A stretch of 32,239 bases of DNA from Rhizobium sp. ASV20. Lineage in GTDB: Bacteria > Pseudomonadota > Alphaproteobacteria > Rhizobiales > Rhizobiaceae. The translations under genes were made by a program, and so were the position numbers. The stretch is taken from the NCBI RefSeq assembly GCF_016429015.1, contig NZ_JAELTU010000081.1:1-32239 (forward strand), read 5' to 3'. Each line of letters opens with the position of its first letter. Positions within the stretch are counted from its first letter, which is position 1. Shown in pieces: positions 1 to 7,217 of this stretch. Below the pieces are notes generated by a model, which was not told where the DNA came from, ran no database searches, and saw nothing but the letters and a program-made list of their open reading frames with translations.

Positions 1-1
1 T

Positions 2-1555
2 GAGTATGGCGATCACGATACGATCCATAGCTATTCCAGAGGAGCGCTCCACGCCTTCCGCGGATGGCTTGCCGCTCGATATGGCACCATCGGGGAGCTG
101 AACCGGGCTTGGGGCACCACCTTCTGGAGCATGCACTACAATAGCTTCGACGAAGTGGATCTGCCCAACAATCTCGTCGAAGAGCCCACGCCGACGCATC
201 TTGTCGATTACTTCCGCTTCGCCTCCGATGAGGTTCAGACCTTTAACAAGGCGCAGGTCGATATCATTCGACGCCATTCGCCCGGCCGGCCTGTGACGCA
301 TAACTTCATGTCGCAAAATACCGACTTCGATCACTACAAGGTCGGCGAAGACATCGATATCGCTTCGTGGGATGTCTATCCCATGGGCGGGCTTATCAAT
401 GGCCGTCTGAGCGCTGAAGAAAAGCAGCGCTATCTGCGCGTCGGCGATCCCGATCAGCCGGCCTTCAACCACGATCTTTATCGTGCCGTCGGCCGCGGTC
501 GCGTTTGGGTAATGGAACAACAGCCGGGACCGGTGAACTGGGCCTCGCATAATCAGTCGCCTGCCGATGGCATGGTACGGCTGTGGACCTGGCTTGCCTA
601 TGCCCACGGCGTCGACATGGTGTCCTATTTCCGCTGGCGTCAGGCGCCTTTTGCTCAGGAGCAATTCCACGCCGGCCTTCTGCTGCCCAACAGCGAAGAG
701 GACCAAGGCTACAAGGAAGTGGCTGAGGTCATCAAGGAGATGAAGCTGCTGCCGAAGGGCGAAGAGCGCGGCAAGGCTTCGGTGGCGCTGCTGCTTGATT
801 ATGACTCGCGTTTTGCGACCCGTGCACTGCCGCAGGGACGCGACTATGCCGCTTCCGCGATTGCGCTTGATTGGTATTCCGCCGTCTCGCGTCTCGGGGT
901 CGATATCGATTTCATCGGGCAGCATTCCGATCTCGCCGGATACAAACTCGTACTGGCGCCGGATCTCGTTATTCCCGATGCAGACTTCATTGCGCGGCTC
1001 AAGGCATCGGGCGCGAAGGTTCTGTTCGGTCCGCGCAGCGGCAGCAAGACCCGCGATATGCATATTCCGGGCGATTTGCCGCCGGGTGTTCTTGGTGATC
1101 TTCTCGACTTCCGGGTGACGCGCGTCGAGTCCCTACCGGCGTTTCAGGCTGAGACGGTGCTTTACGGCAATACCAGCCACCAGACCACAGGATGGCGGGA
1201 AACGATCCGAACGACGGAGGCTGTGCTTGCAACGTTCCAGGGGGATTACCGCCCCGATGCACCGGCGCTGATCGGCAATGAAAAAGCGCGCTACTGCGCA
1301 ACGCTTCCGCGCGAAGAGTTCCTGCTGAAGCTGATGGAAGACACGCTGACATGGGCGAATGTCGGCAGCCTGGCCGATCTCGGCGACCTGCGTCTTGCCC
1401 GACGCGGTAAGCTGCATTTCGCTTTCAATTACGGCAGTGCAGCGGTGAGTGCGCCTGCCGCTGCAGATGCGACGTTCCTTGTCGGTAGCAGAAGTGTGGC
1501 GCCGGTTGATGTCGCGATCTGGATCCAGTCGTCTGAAGAAGCCGCTATCAAATAG
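2..1555 (+). CDS. Beta-galactosidase, GH42 family (5'-truncated by window edge)
   Basis: Glycoside hydrolase that releases terminal beta-D-galactose, acting by a retaining mechanism. The frame is already open at base 2, so the annotated piece (517 codons) is the C-terminal three quarters of a family that is usually about 640-690 residues. The first residues read EYGDHD, which matches the family N-E-Y-G motif whose Glu is the acid/base catalyst; its Asn lies outside the window. The motif RYGTIGELNRAWGTTFW follows and is typical of GH42. The nucleophile is expected at Glu172 of this fragment (bases 515-517), in the motif MEQQPGPVNW. After it come the trimerisation (beta-galactosidase A4-like) domain and a short C-terminal beta domain. 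No signal peptide can be judged. The next gene on this strand is fdhA, after a 597-base gap, so an operon is unlikely. The family call is secure; the natural substrate is inferred. Confidence 0.93.
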   Translation, partial: EYGDHDTIHSYSRGALHAFRGWLAARYGTIGELNRAWGTTFWSMHYNSFDEVDLPNNLVEEPTPTHLVDYFRFASDEVQTFNKAQVDIIRRHSPGRPVTHNFMSQNTDFDHYKVGEDIDIASWDVYPMGGLINGRLSAEEKQRYLRVGDPDQPAFNHDLYRAVGRGRVWVMEQQPGPVNWASHNQSPADGMVRLWTWLAYAHGVDMVSYFRWRQAPFAQEQFHAGLLLPNSEEDQGYKEVAEVIKEMKLLPKGEERGKASVALLLDYDSRFATRALPQGRDYAASAIALDWYSAVSRLGVDIDFIGQHSDLAGYKLVLAPDLVIPDADFIARLKASGAKVLFGPRSGSKTRDMHIPGDLPPGVLGDLLDFRVTRVESLPAFQAETVLYGNTSHQTTGWRETIRTTEAVLATFQGDYRPDAPALIGNEKARYCATLPREEFLLKLMEDTLTWANVGSLADLGDLRLARRGKLHFAFNYGSAAVSAPAAADATFLVGSRSVAPVDVAIWIQSSEEAAIK

Positions 1556-1577
1556 TTGATCGCATTGGCACTTTCTA

Positions 1578-1603
1578 CGGGCTGTCCTGCCGTCGACAGC
1601 CCG
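1578..1603 (+). terminator. Hairpin after GH42 gene, weak terminator candidate
   Basis: CGGGCTGTC (1578-1586) and GACAGCCCG (1595-1603) form a perfect 9-bp stem with an 8-base loop, 22 bases after the GH42 stop codon. No uninterrupted T tract follows directly (only TTTTG near 1619), so termination is uncertain. Confidence 0.45.
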
Positions 1604-2138
1604 CAGGAAGTGGAACCATTTTGAAATTCGTACCGGCCTTGAAAGCAAGGCAAACAAATAGCCGTAAGTCGAAGTGTGCTCCGCATTGCCGGAGCTTCGG
1701 AATGAAAGCGCCTCATGTCGCCTTGCAAGGCGCTGATGTCGCTTTCCTGCGCGCGCCTTACCCCGAGGCATGATCTTCTAGCCATGTTCAGGGTGCCATC
1801 GAAATGTCTTTTGATGGCAGGGTGCGGGAGAGGTCGCCAATCGGCTCCTTTCGCGCGAGAGTGCATCAGACCGCGTGTCGATGGACAGGTTTGACGAGCA
1901 TGAACTAGCCTTGGACAGCAGGCCTGACTGATCGCGGCGGGTGATCTGAAGGCGGATGGAAGGCTCTTTGGATCGCCCCATTCACCTCTTGTCTCTCGTC
2001 CGGTCGGCCATATCTGTGTCGGTTGGGGATACCGCTGAAGTGGCGATATCCGTGGCTGTTTGCTGCTGTTCAGCCCGTTGAGGAGCGGGCCGATCGGAAG
2101 CGCTTCCGGGCGCTCATAATGAAGATCAGCGTTAAACC
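1604..2138. other. Intergenic region between GH42 gene and fdhA
   Basis: No convincing gene on either strand; the open frames here are antisense shadows without coding character. It holds a nested dyad at 1704-1746: GAAAGCG and CGCTTTC flank the perfect palindrome GCCTTGCAAGGC (1720-1731), with ATGTCGCCTT and ATGTCGCTTT as near direct repeats inside. A weak promoter-like pair, TTGTCT (1989-1994) and TATCTG (2011-2016) with 16 bases between, could serve fdhA with a leader of about 130 bases. Both assignments rest on sequence pattern only. Confidence 0.35.
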
Positions 2139-2152
2139 AAGGAGGAGATGGC

Positions 2153-3343
2153 ATGACTGGGAACAGAGGCGTTGTCTATTTGCGGCCCGGCAAGGTCGAG
2201 GTCCGCAATATTGATGACCCGAAACTGGAAGCACCGGACGGCCGGCGCATCGAGCACGGCGTGATCCTGAAGGTGATCTCCACGAATATCTGCGGCTCCG
2301 ATCAGCACATGGTGCGCGGCCGCACGACGGCCATGCCCGGTCTGGTGCTTGGTCACGAGATCACCGGGCAGGTCATCGAAAAAGGTCTCGACGTCGAAAT
2401 GCTCGACATCGGCGATATCGTTTCGGTTCCATTCAACGTAGCTTGCGGCCGCTGCCGCTGCTGCAAATCGCAGGATACCGGCGTCTGCCTGACGGTTAAT
2501 CCGTCGCGCGCCGGCGGTGCCTATGGCTATGTCGATATGGGCGGCTGGATTGGCGGCCAGGCACGTTACGTCATGGTGCCCTATGCGGACTTCAACCTGC
2601 TGAAATTCCCGGATCGCGATAAGGCAATGGCGAAGATCCGCGATCTCACCATGCTGTCCGATATCTTGCCGACCGGCTTTCACGGCGCGGTTCGTGCGGG
2701 CGTCGGCGTGGGATCGACGGTTTATGTCGCAGGTGCCGGTCCTGTCGGTCTAGCTGCGGCTGCATCCGCTCGTATCCTGGGTGCTGCCGTCGTCATGATC
2801 GGCGACTTCAACAAGGATCGCCTGGCGCACGCGGCAAAGGTTGGCTTCGAACCGATCGATCTTTCCAAGAGCGACCGCCTCGGAGAGATGATCGCAGAGG
2901 TCGTCGGCACCAATGAAGTGGATAGTGCAATCGATGCTGTCGGCTTCGAGGCAAGAGGGCATTCCGGCGGCGAACAGCCGGCTATCGTCCTCAATCAGAT
3001 GATGGAGATCACGCGTGCAGCGGGATCAATCGGTATTCCGGGCCTCTATGTTACTGAGGACCCAGGCGCAGTGGATAATGCCGCCAAGCATGGCAGCTTG
3101 TCGTTGCGCTTCGGCCTTGGTTGGGCGAAGGCTCAATCCTTCCACACGGGCCAGACACCGGTGATCAAGTACAACAGGCAGCTTATGCAGGCGATCCTGC
3201 ACGACAGGTTGCCGATTGCCGATATCGTCAATGCCAAGATCATCTCGCTCGAGGATGCTGCGCAAGGCTACGAGAGCTTCGACCAGGGTGCTGCGACGAA
3301 GTTCGTGCTGGATCCGCATGGCGAGTTGGTGAAGGCCGCATAG
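2153..3343 (+). CDS. fdhA: Glutathione-independent formaldehyde dehydrogenase (Zn, NAD)
   Basis: Oxidises formaldehyde to formate with NAD in the cytoplasm without glutathione; the family is typified by the Pseudomonas putida enzyme, a dismutase with tightly bound NAD(H). At 396 residues the length is normal. Catalytic zinc ligands are Cys47 (in ICGSDQH), His68 (in LGHE) and Asp170. The structural zinc cysteines are Cys98, Cys101, Cys104 and Cys112. The long insertion around residues 117-135 (ARAGGAYGYVDMGGW-like) sets this family apart from ordinary alcohol dehydrogenases. The nucleotide-binding loop GAGPVG is at 194-199. The ATG is fixed by a very strong ribosome site, AAGGAGGAG at 2139-2147. 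It stands alone between a 597-base gap and its own terminator, so it is probably a single-gene unit for detoxification of formaldehyde from C1 or methoxy compounds. Family call is very firm. Confidence 0.95.
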   Translation: MTGNRGVVYLRPGKVEVRNIDDPKLEAPDGRRIEHGVILKVISTNICGSDQHMVRGRTTAMPGLVLGHEITGQVIEKGLDVEMLDIGDIVSVPFNVACGRCRCCKSQDTGVCLTVNPSRAGGAYGYVDMGGWIGGQARYVMVPYADFNLLKFPDRDKAMAKIRDLTMLSDILPTGFHGAVRAGVGVGSTVYVAGAGPVGLAAAASARILGAAVVMIGDFNKDRLAHAAKVGFEPIDLSKSDRLGEMIAEVVGTNEVDSAIDAVGFEARGHSGGEQPAIVLNQMMEITRAAGSIGIPGLYVTEDPGAVDNAAKHGSLSLRFGLGWAKAQSFHTGQTPVIKYNRQLMQAILHDRLPIADIVNAKIISLEDAAQGYESFDQGAATKFVLDPHGELVKAA

Positions 3344-3378
3344 ACGTAACGCAATCGCCACCCTTGTAAGAAAAGCAT

Positions 3379-3424
3379 GATATCGGGAGCCGGGAGATAT
3401 TCTCTCGGCTCCCGATATCGTTTT
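3379..3424 (+). terminator. Strong rho-independent terminator of fdhA
   Basis: A stem of about 18 bp with one mismatch: GATATCGGGAGCCG (from 3379) pairs with CGGCTCCCGATATC (to 3419), loop TATT, followed by GTTTT. It starts 35 bases after the fdhA stop codon. Confidence 0.85.
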
Positions 3425-3815
3425 GAGGAATTGTCACGAGCTCCCGGAATATAGGCGCCAATGACACCCAAACCGAAGTCTACTTCAGCTCTTCAATCGC
3501 TATAGGCGCCGCGTGGAGTAGACGAAGATAAAGCGGAGATATTGCGTCGCAGCATTGGCTGGCCGCCGCATCCGTCGTCATCAAACCGGCCAGATATCTC
3601 GGTGGGAAGGCAGGCAAGATTCGCATGCTATCGAGGTGGGCGACAGGGGATCACGGCGGTGTCAAACCATGTCCGTAGGCGATGATTACGGATGATATTG
3701 CCATTATATACTTATCTTATACATTTATGCGGCTATCCATGTGGAACAACCCCGTTATCGCTGACCCGAAAAAACGGCCACTTGGACACAACGCAAACCT
3801 GAAGAGAAACAGACA
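3425..3815. other. Intergenic region upstream of the H1-tailed protein gene
   Basis: No gene seen. The 10-base word TATAGGCGCC occurs twice as a direct repeat, at 3450-3459 and 3501-3510, 51 bases apart. The last 120 bases are clearly AT-richer (about 3680-3730), with TTGCCA at 3698-3703 and TATACA at 3718-3723. Their spacing (14 bases) is too short for a standard promoter, but this is where the promoter of the next gene most probably lies. Confidence 0.3.
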
Positions 3816-4442
3816 ATGGCAAACTTTCTGGAGAAATGGTCTTCGAAGAAGGCTGATAAGCCTAAGGCTGGTGCACGGAATGTAGTCGATACTTTTCGTG
3901 CGAGAGTAGAAGAGCAGAAAGCATATCTGGAAGAGTACGCACGAGACGCCGCTGGCTTCAAGAAGTGGCGTTCCACCTGGTTCCAGCGCGTTCCGGGTGG
4001 CTACGGTGTCACTGTTGGGCGTGACTCGATCAATGCCGGTCAAGGGTTGAGCTATATCGTCGTCGAAACCGTCAAGGATGTGGCGGAATTTCTTGAAGAT
4101 CTGGCGTATCATGCAGAAAAGGACGTAGGCTTCCAGCAGGCGCTTGAGCAAAATCGCCGCCGCCGTGTCGCATTGCTGAACGCCGCAAAGTCCGGTGGTG
4201 ACGTGGTTGCCTCCAAGACGAAGGCAAAGCCGGCTGTGACCAAGGTTGCCCCGGCAAAGACGACGGCCGCAAAACCAGCCGCAACAAAACCAGCAGCAAC
4301 AAAGGCGGCCGCTGCAAAGCCGGCAGCAAGCAAGGCCCCGCCGAAGGTGGCAAAGGCAAAAGTTGCTCCGGCAGCTGCAAGTACCGAGGCAGCCAAGCCG
4401 AAACGCGGCCGCAAGTCAAAAGCGGATGCCGCTGCAGAATAA
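3816..4442 (+). CDS. Unknown protein with histone H1-like Lys/Ala-rich C-terminal tail
   Basis: I do not recognise the family of the N-terminal part. Of 208 residues, about 1-130 look folded and mostly helical, with a charged start (KWSSKKADKPKAGARN), a conserved-looking core around VPGGYGVTVGRDSINAGQG and a helical stretch ending in QNRRRRVALLNAAK. Residues 135-208 are low-complexity Ala, Lys, Pro and Thr with repeated AAKPAATKPAA units and a final PKRGRKSK. Such tails occur in eukaryotic H1, in AlgP and in other bacterial H1-like proteins, where they bind DNA or RNA non-specifically. Nucleic-acid binding here is therefore inferred from composition. No signal peptide or membrane segment is visible. 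The ribosome site is weak (GAAGAGAAA). The gene is monocistronic, with its own terminator directly after the stop codon. A phasin-like or nucleoid-associated role is possible; neither is shown. Confidence 0.8.
   Translation: MANFLEKWSSKKADKPKAGARNVVDTFRARVEEQKAYLEEYARDAAGFKKWRSTWFQRVPGGYGVTVGRDSINAGQGLSYIVVETVKDVAEFLEDLAYHAEKDVGFQQALEQNRRRRVALLNAAKSGGDVVASKTKAKPAVTKVAPAKTTAAKPAATKPAATKAAAAKPAASKAPPKVAKAKVAPAAASTEAAKPKRGRKSKADAAAE
4250..4345 (+). repeat. Degenerate tandem repeats coding the Ala/Lys/Pro tail
   Basis: Imperfect 15-base units of the type GCAAAACCAGCAGCAACAA repeat about five to six times and encode (A)AKPAAT-like pentapeptides. Copy number in such coding repeats can change by slippage without loss of frame, since the unit is a multiple of three. 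Confidence 0.6.
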
Positions 4443-4445
4443 TAA

Positions 4446-4478
4446 TAAAGCCCGCCTCGTGCGGGCTTTATATTTTTG
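4446..4478 (+). terminator. Rho-independent terminator of the H1-tailed protein gene
   Basis: Perfect 10-bp stem TAAAGCCCGC (4446-4455) with GCGGGCTTTA (4461-4470), 5-base loop CTCGT, then TATTTTT. It begins 4 bases after the stop codon. Confidence 0.9.
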
Positions 4479-4995
4479 CTGGCGCGAGCCCGGCCGCAGC
4501 TACCTCATTGTCTCAAGTGGGTGCGCGGATATCACTTGATCGAGATATCGACTTTCACCTTGGGAAAGCAGACAAGACCTGGCGTGAACCCCCAGAGCTT
4601 CAAGGCAGATAAAATCTGATGAGGATGCGCACATGGTATCAAATAACCTGTGTAGGGAACTAAACGACAGCATAGAAATACACCTAAACTAGATGCAATT
4701 CCGACACGTTGACACTCAACATAGCCATAAAGGTGTTGGCGACGGGAGCCTTATAGCTGCATTAGATATTGAGGCACTTATGGAGAAATGGATAAAGGCA
4801 GATAATGTTGACGCCGTTAATGGCGTATATCGACATTGAATACCAAACATTAAAAGCATGAAAATGCATAGACTGCATGTGCAGATGTCGCGGTAGATAT
4901 TCGGCAGGCGACCTCACCGAAATTTCCTCAGATCGGATAGGTGCGCCTGATATCCCGCCACCGCTCTCAGCCTCAAAATATAGGTTTACGATCTT
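4479..4995. other. AT-richer intergenic region
   Basis: The 517 bases between a terminator and the 3' end of the minus-strand MFS gene. Roughly 4560-4870 is noticeably poorer in GC than all flanking genes. No gene of normal size is present; the only ORF I would mention is the 48-codon one listed separately. I see no terminator for the MFS gene, transposase remnant or tRNA. Confidence 0.4.
4693..4839 (+). CDS. Possible 48-aa small protein (low confidence)
   Basis: An open frame of 48 codons that starts directly after an in-frame TAG and ends TGA at 4837-4839. It begins MQFRHVDTQHSH and contains a plausible helix (SLIAALDIEALMEKWIKA). No Shine-Dalgarno sequence precedes the ATG and the codon choice is AT-rich, unlike the neighbours. 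It may be chance, or a remnant of a gene acquired by transfer. No function is suggested. Confidence 0.2.
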   Translation: MQFRHVDTQHSHKGVGDGSLIAALDIEALMEKWIKADNVDAVNGVYRH

Positions 4996-6225
4996 CTATT
5001 CCTTATGTTGCGGTTGCGGAGTACGGAAGAAAACCGGTGCTGCTAAATCTATTGCCAATGCAAGCAGCATCGCAACCGCCCCGCAGAGAAACAGCAAGTG
5101 ATAATTTCCACCAGTTCGGCCAAAAATGAAGGAAAGTCCGTAGGCGGCCGCAGCCTGAAACAAAGCGAAGAATGCAGTCGCCGTGCTCCATGCGGCTTTT
5201 TGCTGGGCCGGGTGGTGCGGCAGGAGCTCCGCAATGCGTCCCAGCATCAAAGGCGCGGTTCCCGTGACGAAGGCGCCAACCATGAGGCTCGAGGCTATCA
5301 GCCATGCCTGGCCAAGATCGAAGGCGGGAACGGCAACGGCAACTGCTTCCAGCAGGAAAGCAAACCGCATCGCAGCCCCGAAGCCGGTGCGATCTGCGAG
5401 GTGACCGGCGAGGATTGGGCCAAGCGTTGCGCCGATGCCGAATAGAACCCAATATTCCGCCCCTACCTGCAGTCCCTTTCCCATGCCGCGGGCGACAAAG
5501 TCGACAAGAAAGAGCATGTGGGGAACCCAACCGGCGGCATTTAGCGCATACTCGACGTAGAGCGCGCGGAGCGTACCGCGTGCCGGCGCATGAGCGCTGT
5601 GCTGGGTTTGCGTTGGCGATGCTGCGCTATCCCGGGGCCAACCGACCCAGGCAATCACGCTCAACAGCAACGAGAGCGCGCCGAGGCCGAGCCATGTTTC
5701 GCGCAGACTCTCCTGCAGCAACAGCGGAACCATCGTGCCCGACAGTGCGACGCCCGTACCGATACCCATGAAGATGACACCTCCTGCAAGCCCTCTGCGG
5801 GCTGGCGCGATGAGCGGCAATACCGTCGGCGCCGCCAGCACCATCAAAGCGCCACCCGAAAAGCCAGCGGCAAAGCGCCATGCAAAAAACCATGTGAATC
5901 CGATAGGGAAGGCGCAGGCAAAGAAGGCTGCCGTCGCTGCAAGCATCATGGCTCGAAGTGTGTAGAGGGTGGAGATGTGTGCCGTGATGGGGCGCCGAAG
6001 TAGTGCGCCTGCCAGATAGCCGGAAAGATTTGCTGCACCGAGATAGGCCGCTGCGGATGGATCGAACCAGTGCGCGTCAACGATTGCCGGGAGGAGCGGC
6101 GTATAGGCAAAGCGCGCCAGTCCTATGCCGATCAGGTTGGCACAGAATGCCGATAGCGCGGCGCGCCAGGCAATCCTTGCTGTCGCATGTTTTCCATCGC
6201 GGTCATGTGCGGCGGTGTCGGTCAT
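4996..6225 (-). CDS. MFS transporter, YbfB/YjiJ type
   Basis: Inner-membrane major facilitator protein of 409 residues with about 12 predicted membrane helices. The N-terminal segment (CANLIGIGLARFAYTPLLPAI) and the motif GYLAGALLRR match the YbfB/YjiJ group (MFS_4), whose substrates are mostly unknown. The start at 6225 (MTDTAAHD) is preferred over a GTG seven codons upstream because TTGAGAGAG precedes this ATG at a good distance. It is divergent from a LysR gene 104 bases away, the common arrangement of a regulator and its target. I infer efflux or uptake of a small organic compound controlled by that regulator; the substrate cannot be read from the sequence. Confidence 0.85.
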   Translation of the reverse strand: MTDTAAHDRDGKHATARIAWRAALSAFCANLIGIGLARFAYTPLLPAIVDAHWFDPSAAAYLGAANLSGYLAGALLRRPITAHISTLYTLRAMMLAATAAFFACAFPIGFTWFFAWRFAAGFSGGALMVLAAPTVLPLIAPARRGLAGGVIFMGIGTGVALSGTMVPLLLQESLRETWLGLGALSLLLSVIAWVGWPRDSAASPTQTQHSAHAPARGTLRALYVEYALNAAGWVPHMLFLVDFVARGMGKGLQVGAEYWVLFGIGATLGPILAGHLADRTGFGAAMRFAFLLEAVAVAVPAFDLGQAWLIASSLMVGAFVTGTAPLMLGRIAELLPHHPAQQKAAWSTATAFFALFQAAAAYGLSFIFGRTGGNYHLLFLCGAVAMLLALAIDLAAPVFFRTPQPQHKE

Positions 6226-6273
6226 GGGAACTCTCTCAACTATCACTGCTTGAGATCGTAACCCTCGGCGTAT

Positions 6274-6288
6274 ATCATGAAAATTGAT
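6274..6288. promoter_or_regulatory. Candidate LysR operator (T-N11-A)
   Basis: In the AT-rich gap between the divergent MFS and LysR genes, ATCA-N7-TGAT forms a dyad that fits the T-N11-A rule of LysR boxes (T6275, A6287). It lies in the expected -50 to -70 zone of the MFS gene. Pattern evidence only. Confidence 0.4.
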
Positions 6289-6303
6289 TTATTATGAGAA
6301 TAG

Positions 6304-6322
6304 CTATCTAGTCTAGAGATAG
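6304..6322. promoter_or_regulatory. Second dyad near the LysR start codon
   Basis: CTATCT (6304-6309) and AGATAG (6317-6322) form a 6-bp inverted repeat with a 7-base centre, ending 7 bases before the LysR ATG and overlapping its ribosome site AGGTGA. Binding here would repress the regulator's own gene, a usual LysR habit. Confidence 0.4.
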
Positions 6323-6329
6323 GTGATGT

Positions 6330-7217
6330 ATGGACGTATCCGATCTTAGAGTGTTCGAAGCCGTGTCCCGCCATGGTAGCATGAACCGGGCGGCTCAAGA
6401 GCTGCATACCGTTCAGTCGAATGTGACGGCGCGCATACGGCTGCTGGAAAAGGAATTGGGTGTCAGCCTCTTTCAACGGCACGCTCGTGGCGTGTCGACC
6501 ACACCGGCCGGGCAGCGCATGCTGCCCTTCGTTGGCCGCATTACCAAACTTCTATCCGACGTCCGAAACGCCGCCAGGGACGATGGCTCACCGAGCGGTG
6601 CCCTGCTTGTAGGCGGCTTGGAGACCACGACCGCCTTGAGGTTGTCCCCGATTCTCAGCCAGTTTGCCAAAGCTTACCCGGAGGTCCGCCTCGTGGTGAC
6701 AACGGGTACCACGCGGAAGCTTCTTGACGAGGTGCTTGAATGCAAGCTTGAGGGCGCCTTCGTGGCAGGCCCGATCAGCCATCCGGAGCTGGAGCAGGAA
6801 GTCATATTTCAGGAGGAACTCGTCCTCATTACCTCCCGCTCCGTCCGCTCAATGAAAGAACTGGCAGGAATAGCCGACCTCAGAACCATCGTCTTCCAGA
6901 TCGGTTGCTCCTATCGTCAGCGACTGGAAACGCTTCTGGCGGAGATGGGTATCGTCACTGCGAAGCCGTTGGAGTTCGGCTCGCTCGATGCGATCATAAG
7001 TTGCGTGTCGGCAGGCGTCGGCATTGCCCTGCTTCCAAAGGGTATCGTCGCTTCGGCGTGGCAAGAGGGCAGGGTCGCGGTCCACGAACTCCCGCCGGAA
7101 CGATCGCTCGTGGACACGCTGTTCGTCCGTCGGAAGGACGCCTACACGTCGAGTGCGATGGTCGCACTTCTCGATATGCTGCGACTGAAGTCCGTTCCGC
7201 TCAGCTCGAAGCCGTGA
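6330..7217 (+). CDS. LysR-family transcriptional regulator
   Basis: A 295-residue DNA-binding regulator of normal family length. The winged helix-turn-helix covers residues 1-60 (MDVSDLRVFEAVSRHGSMNR, then LEKELGVSLFQRHARG), and the two-part periplasmic-binding-like effector domain runs from about 90 to 290. The ATG follows AGGTGA at a normal distance. Because it is divergent from the YbfB-type transporter and two dyads lie between them, it most likely controls that gene in response to its substrate. Its 3' end overlaps the 3' end of the convergent M14 peptidase gene by 17 bases, with no room for a terminator between them. Family call is certain; the inducer is unknown. Confidence 0.92.
   Translation: MDVSDLRVFEAVSRHGSMNRAAQELHTVQSNVTARIRLLEKELGVSLFQRHARGVSTTPAGQRMLPFVGRITKLLSDVRNAARDDGSPSGALLVGGLETTTALRLSPILSQFAKAYPEVRLVVTTGTTRKLLDEVLECKLEGAFVAGPISHPELEQEVIFQEELVLITSRSVRSMKELAGIADLRTIVFQIGCSYRQRLETLLAEMGIVTAKPLEFGSLDAIISCVSAGVGIALLPKGIVASAWQEGRVAVHELPPERSLVDTLFVRRKDAYTSSAMVALLDMLRLKSVPLSSKP

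Noticed and set aside
1429..2154. Minus-strand open frame of 241 codons reaching into the fdhA upstream gap
   Set aside because: No domain, poor codon character and overlap with the GH42 gene. The part in the gap was checked as a possible real gene and lacks a ribosome site.
4109..4414. Minus-strand Ala/Phe/Gly-rich frame opposite the H1-like tail
   Set aside because: Mirror of the low-complexity repeat; it would encode only repeated AAGF-type sequence without a start context.
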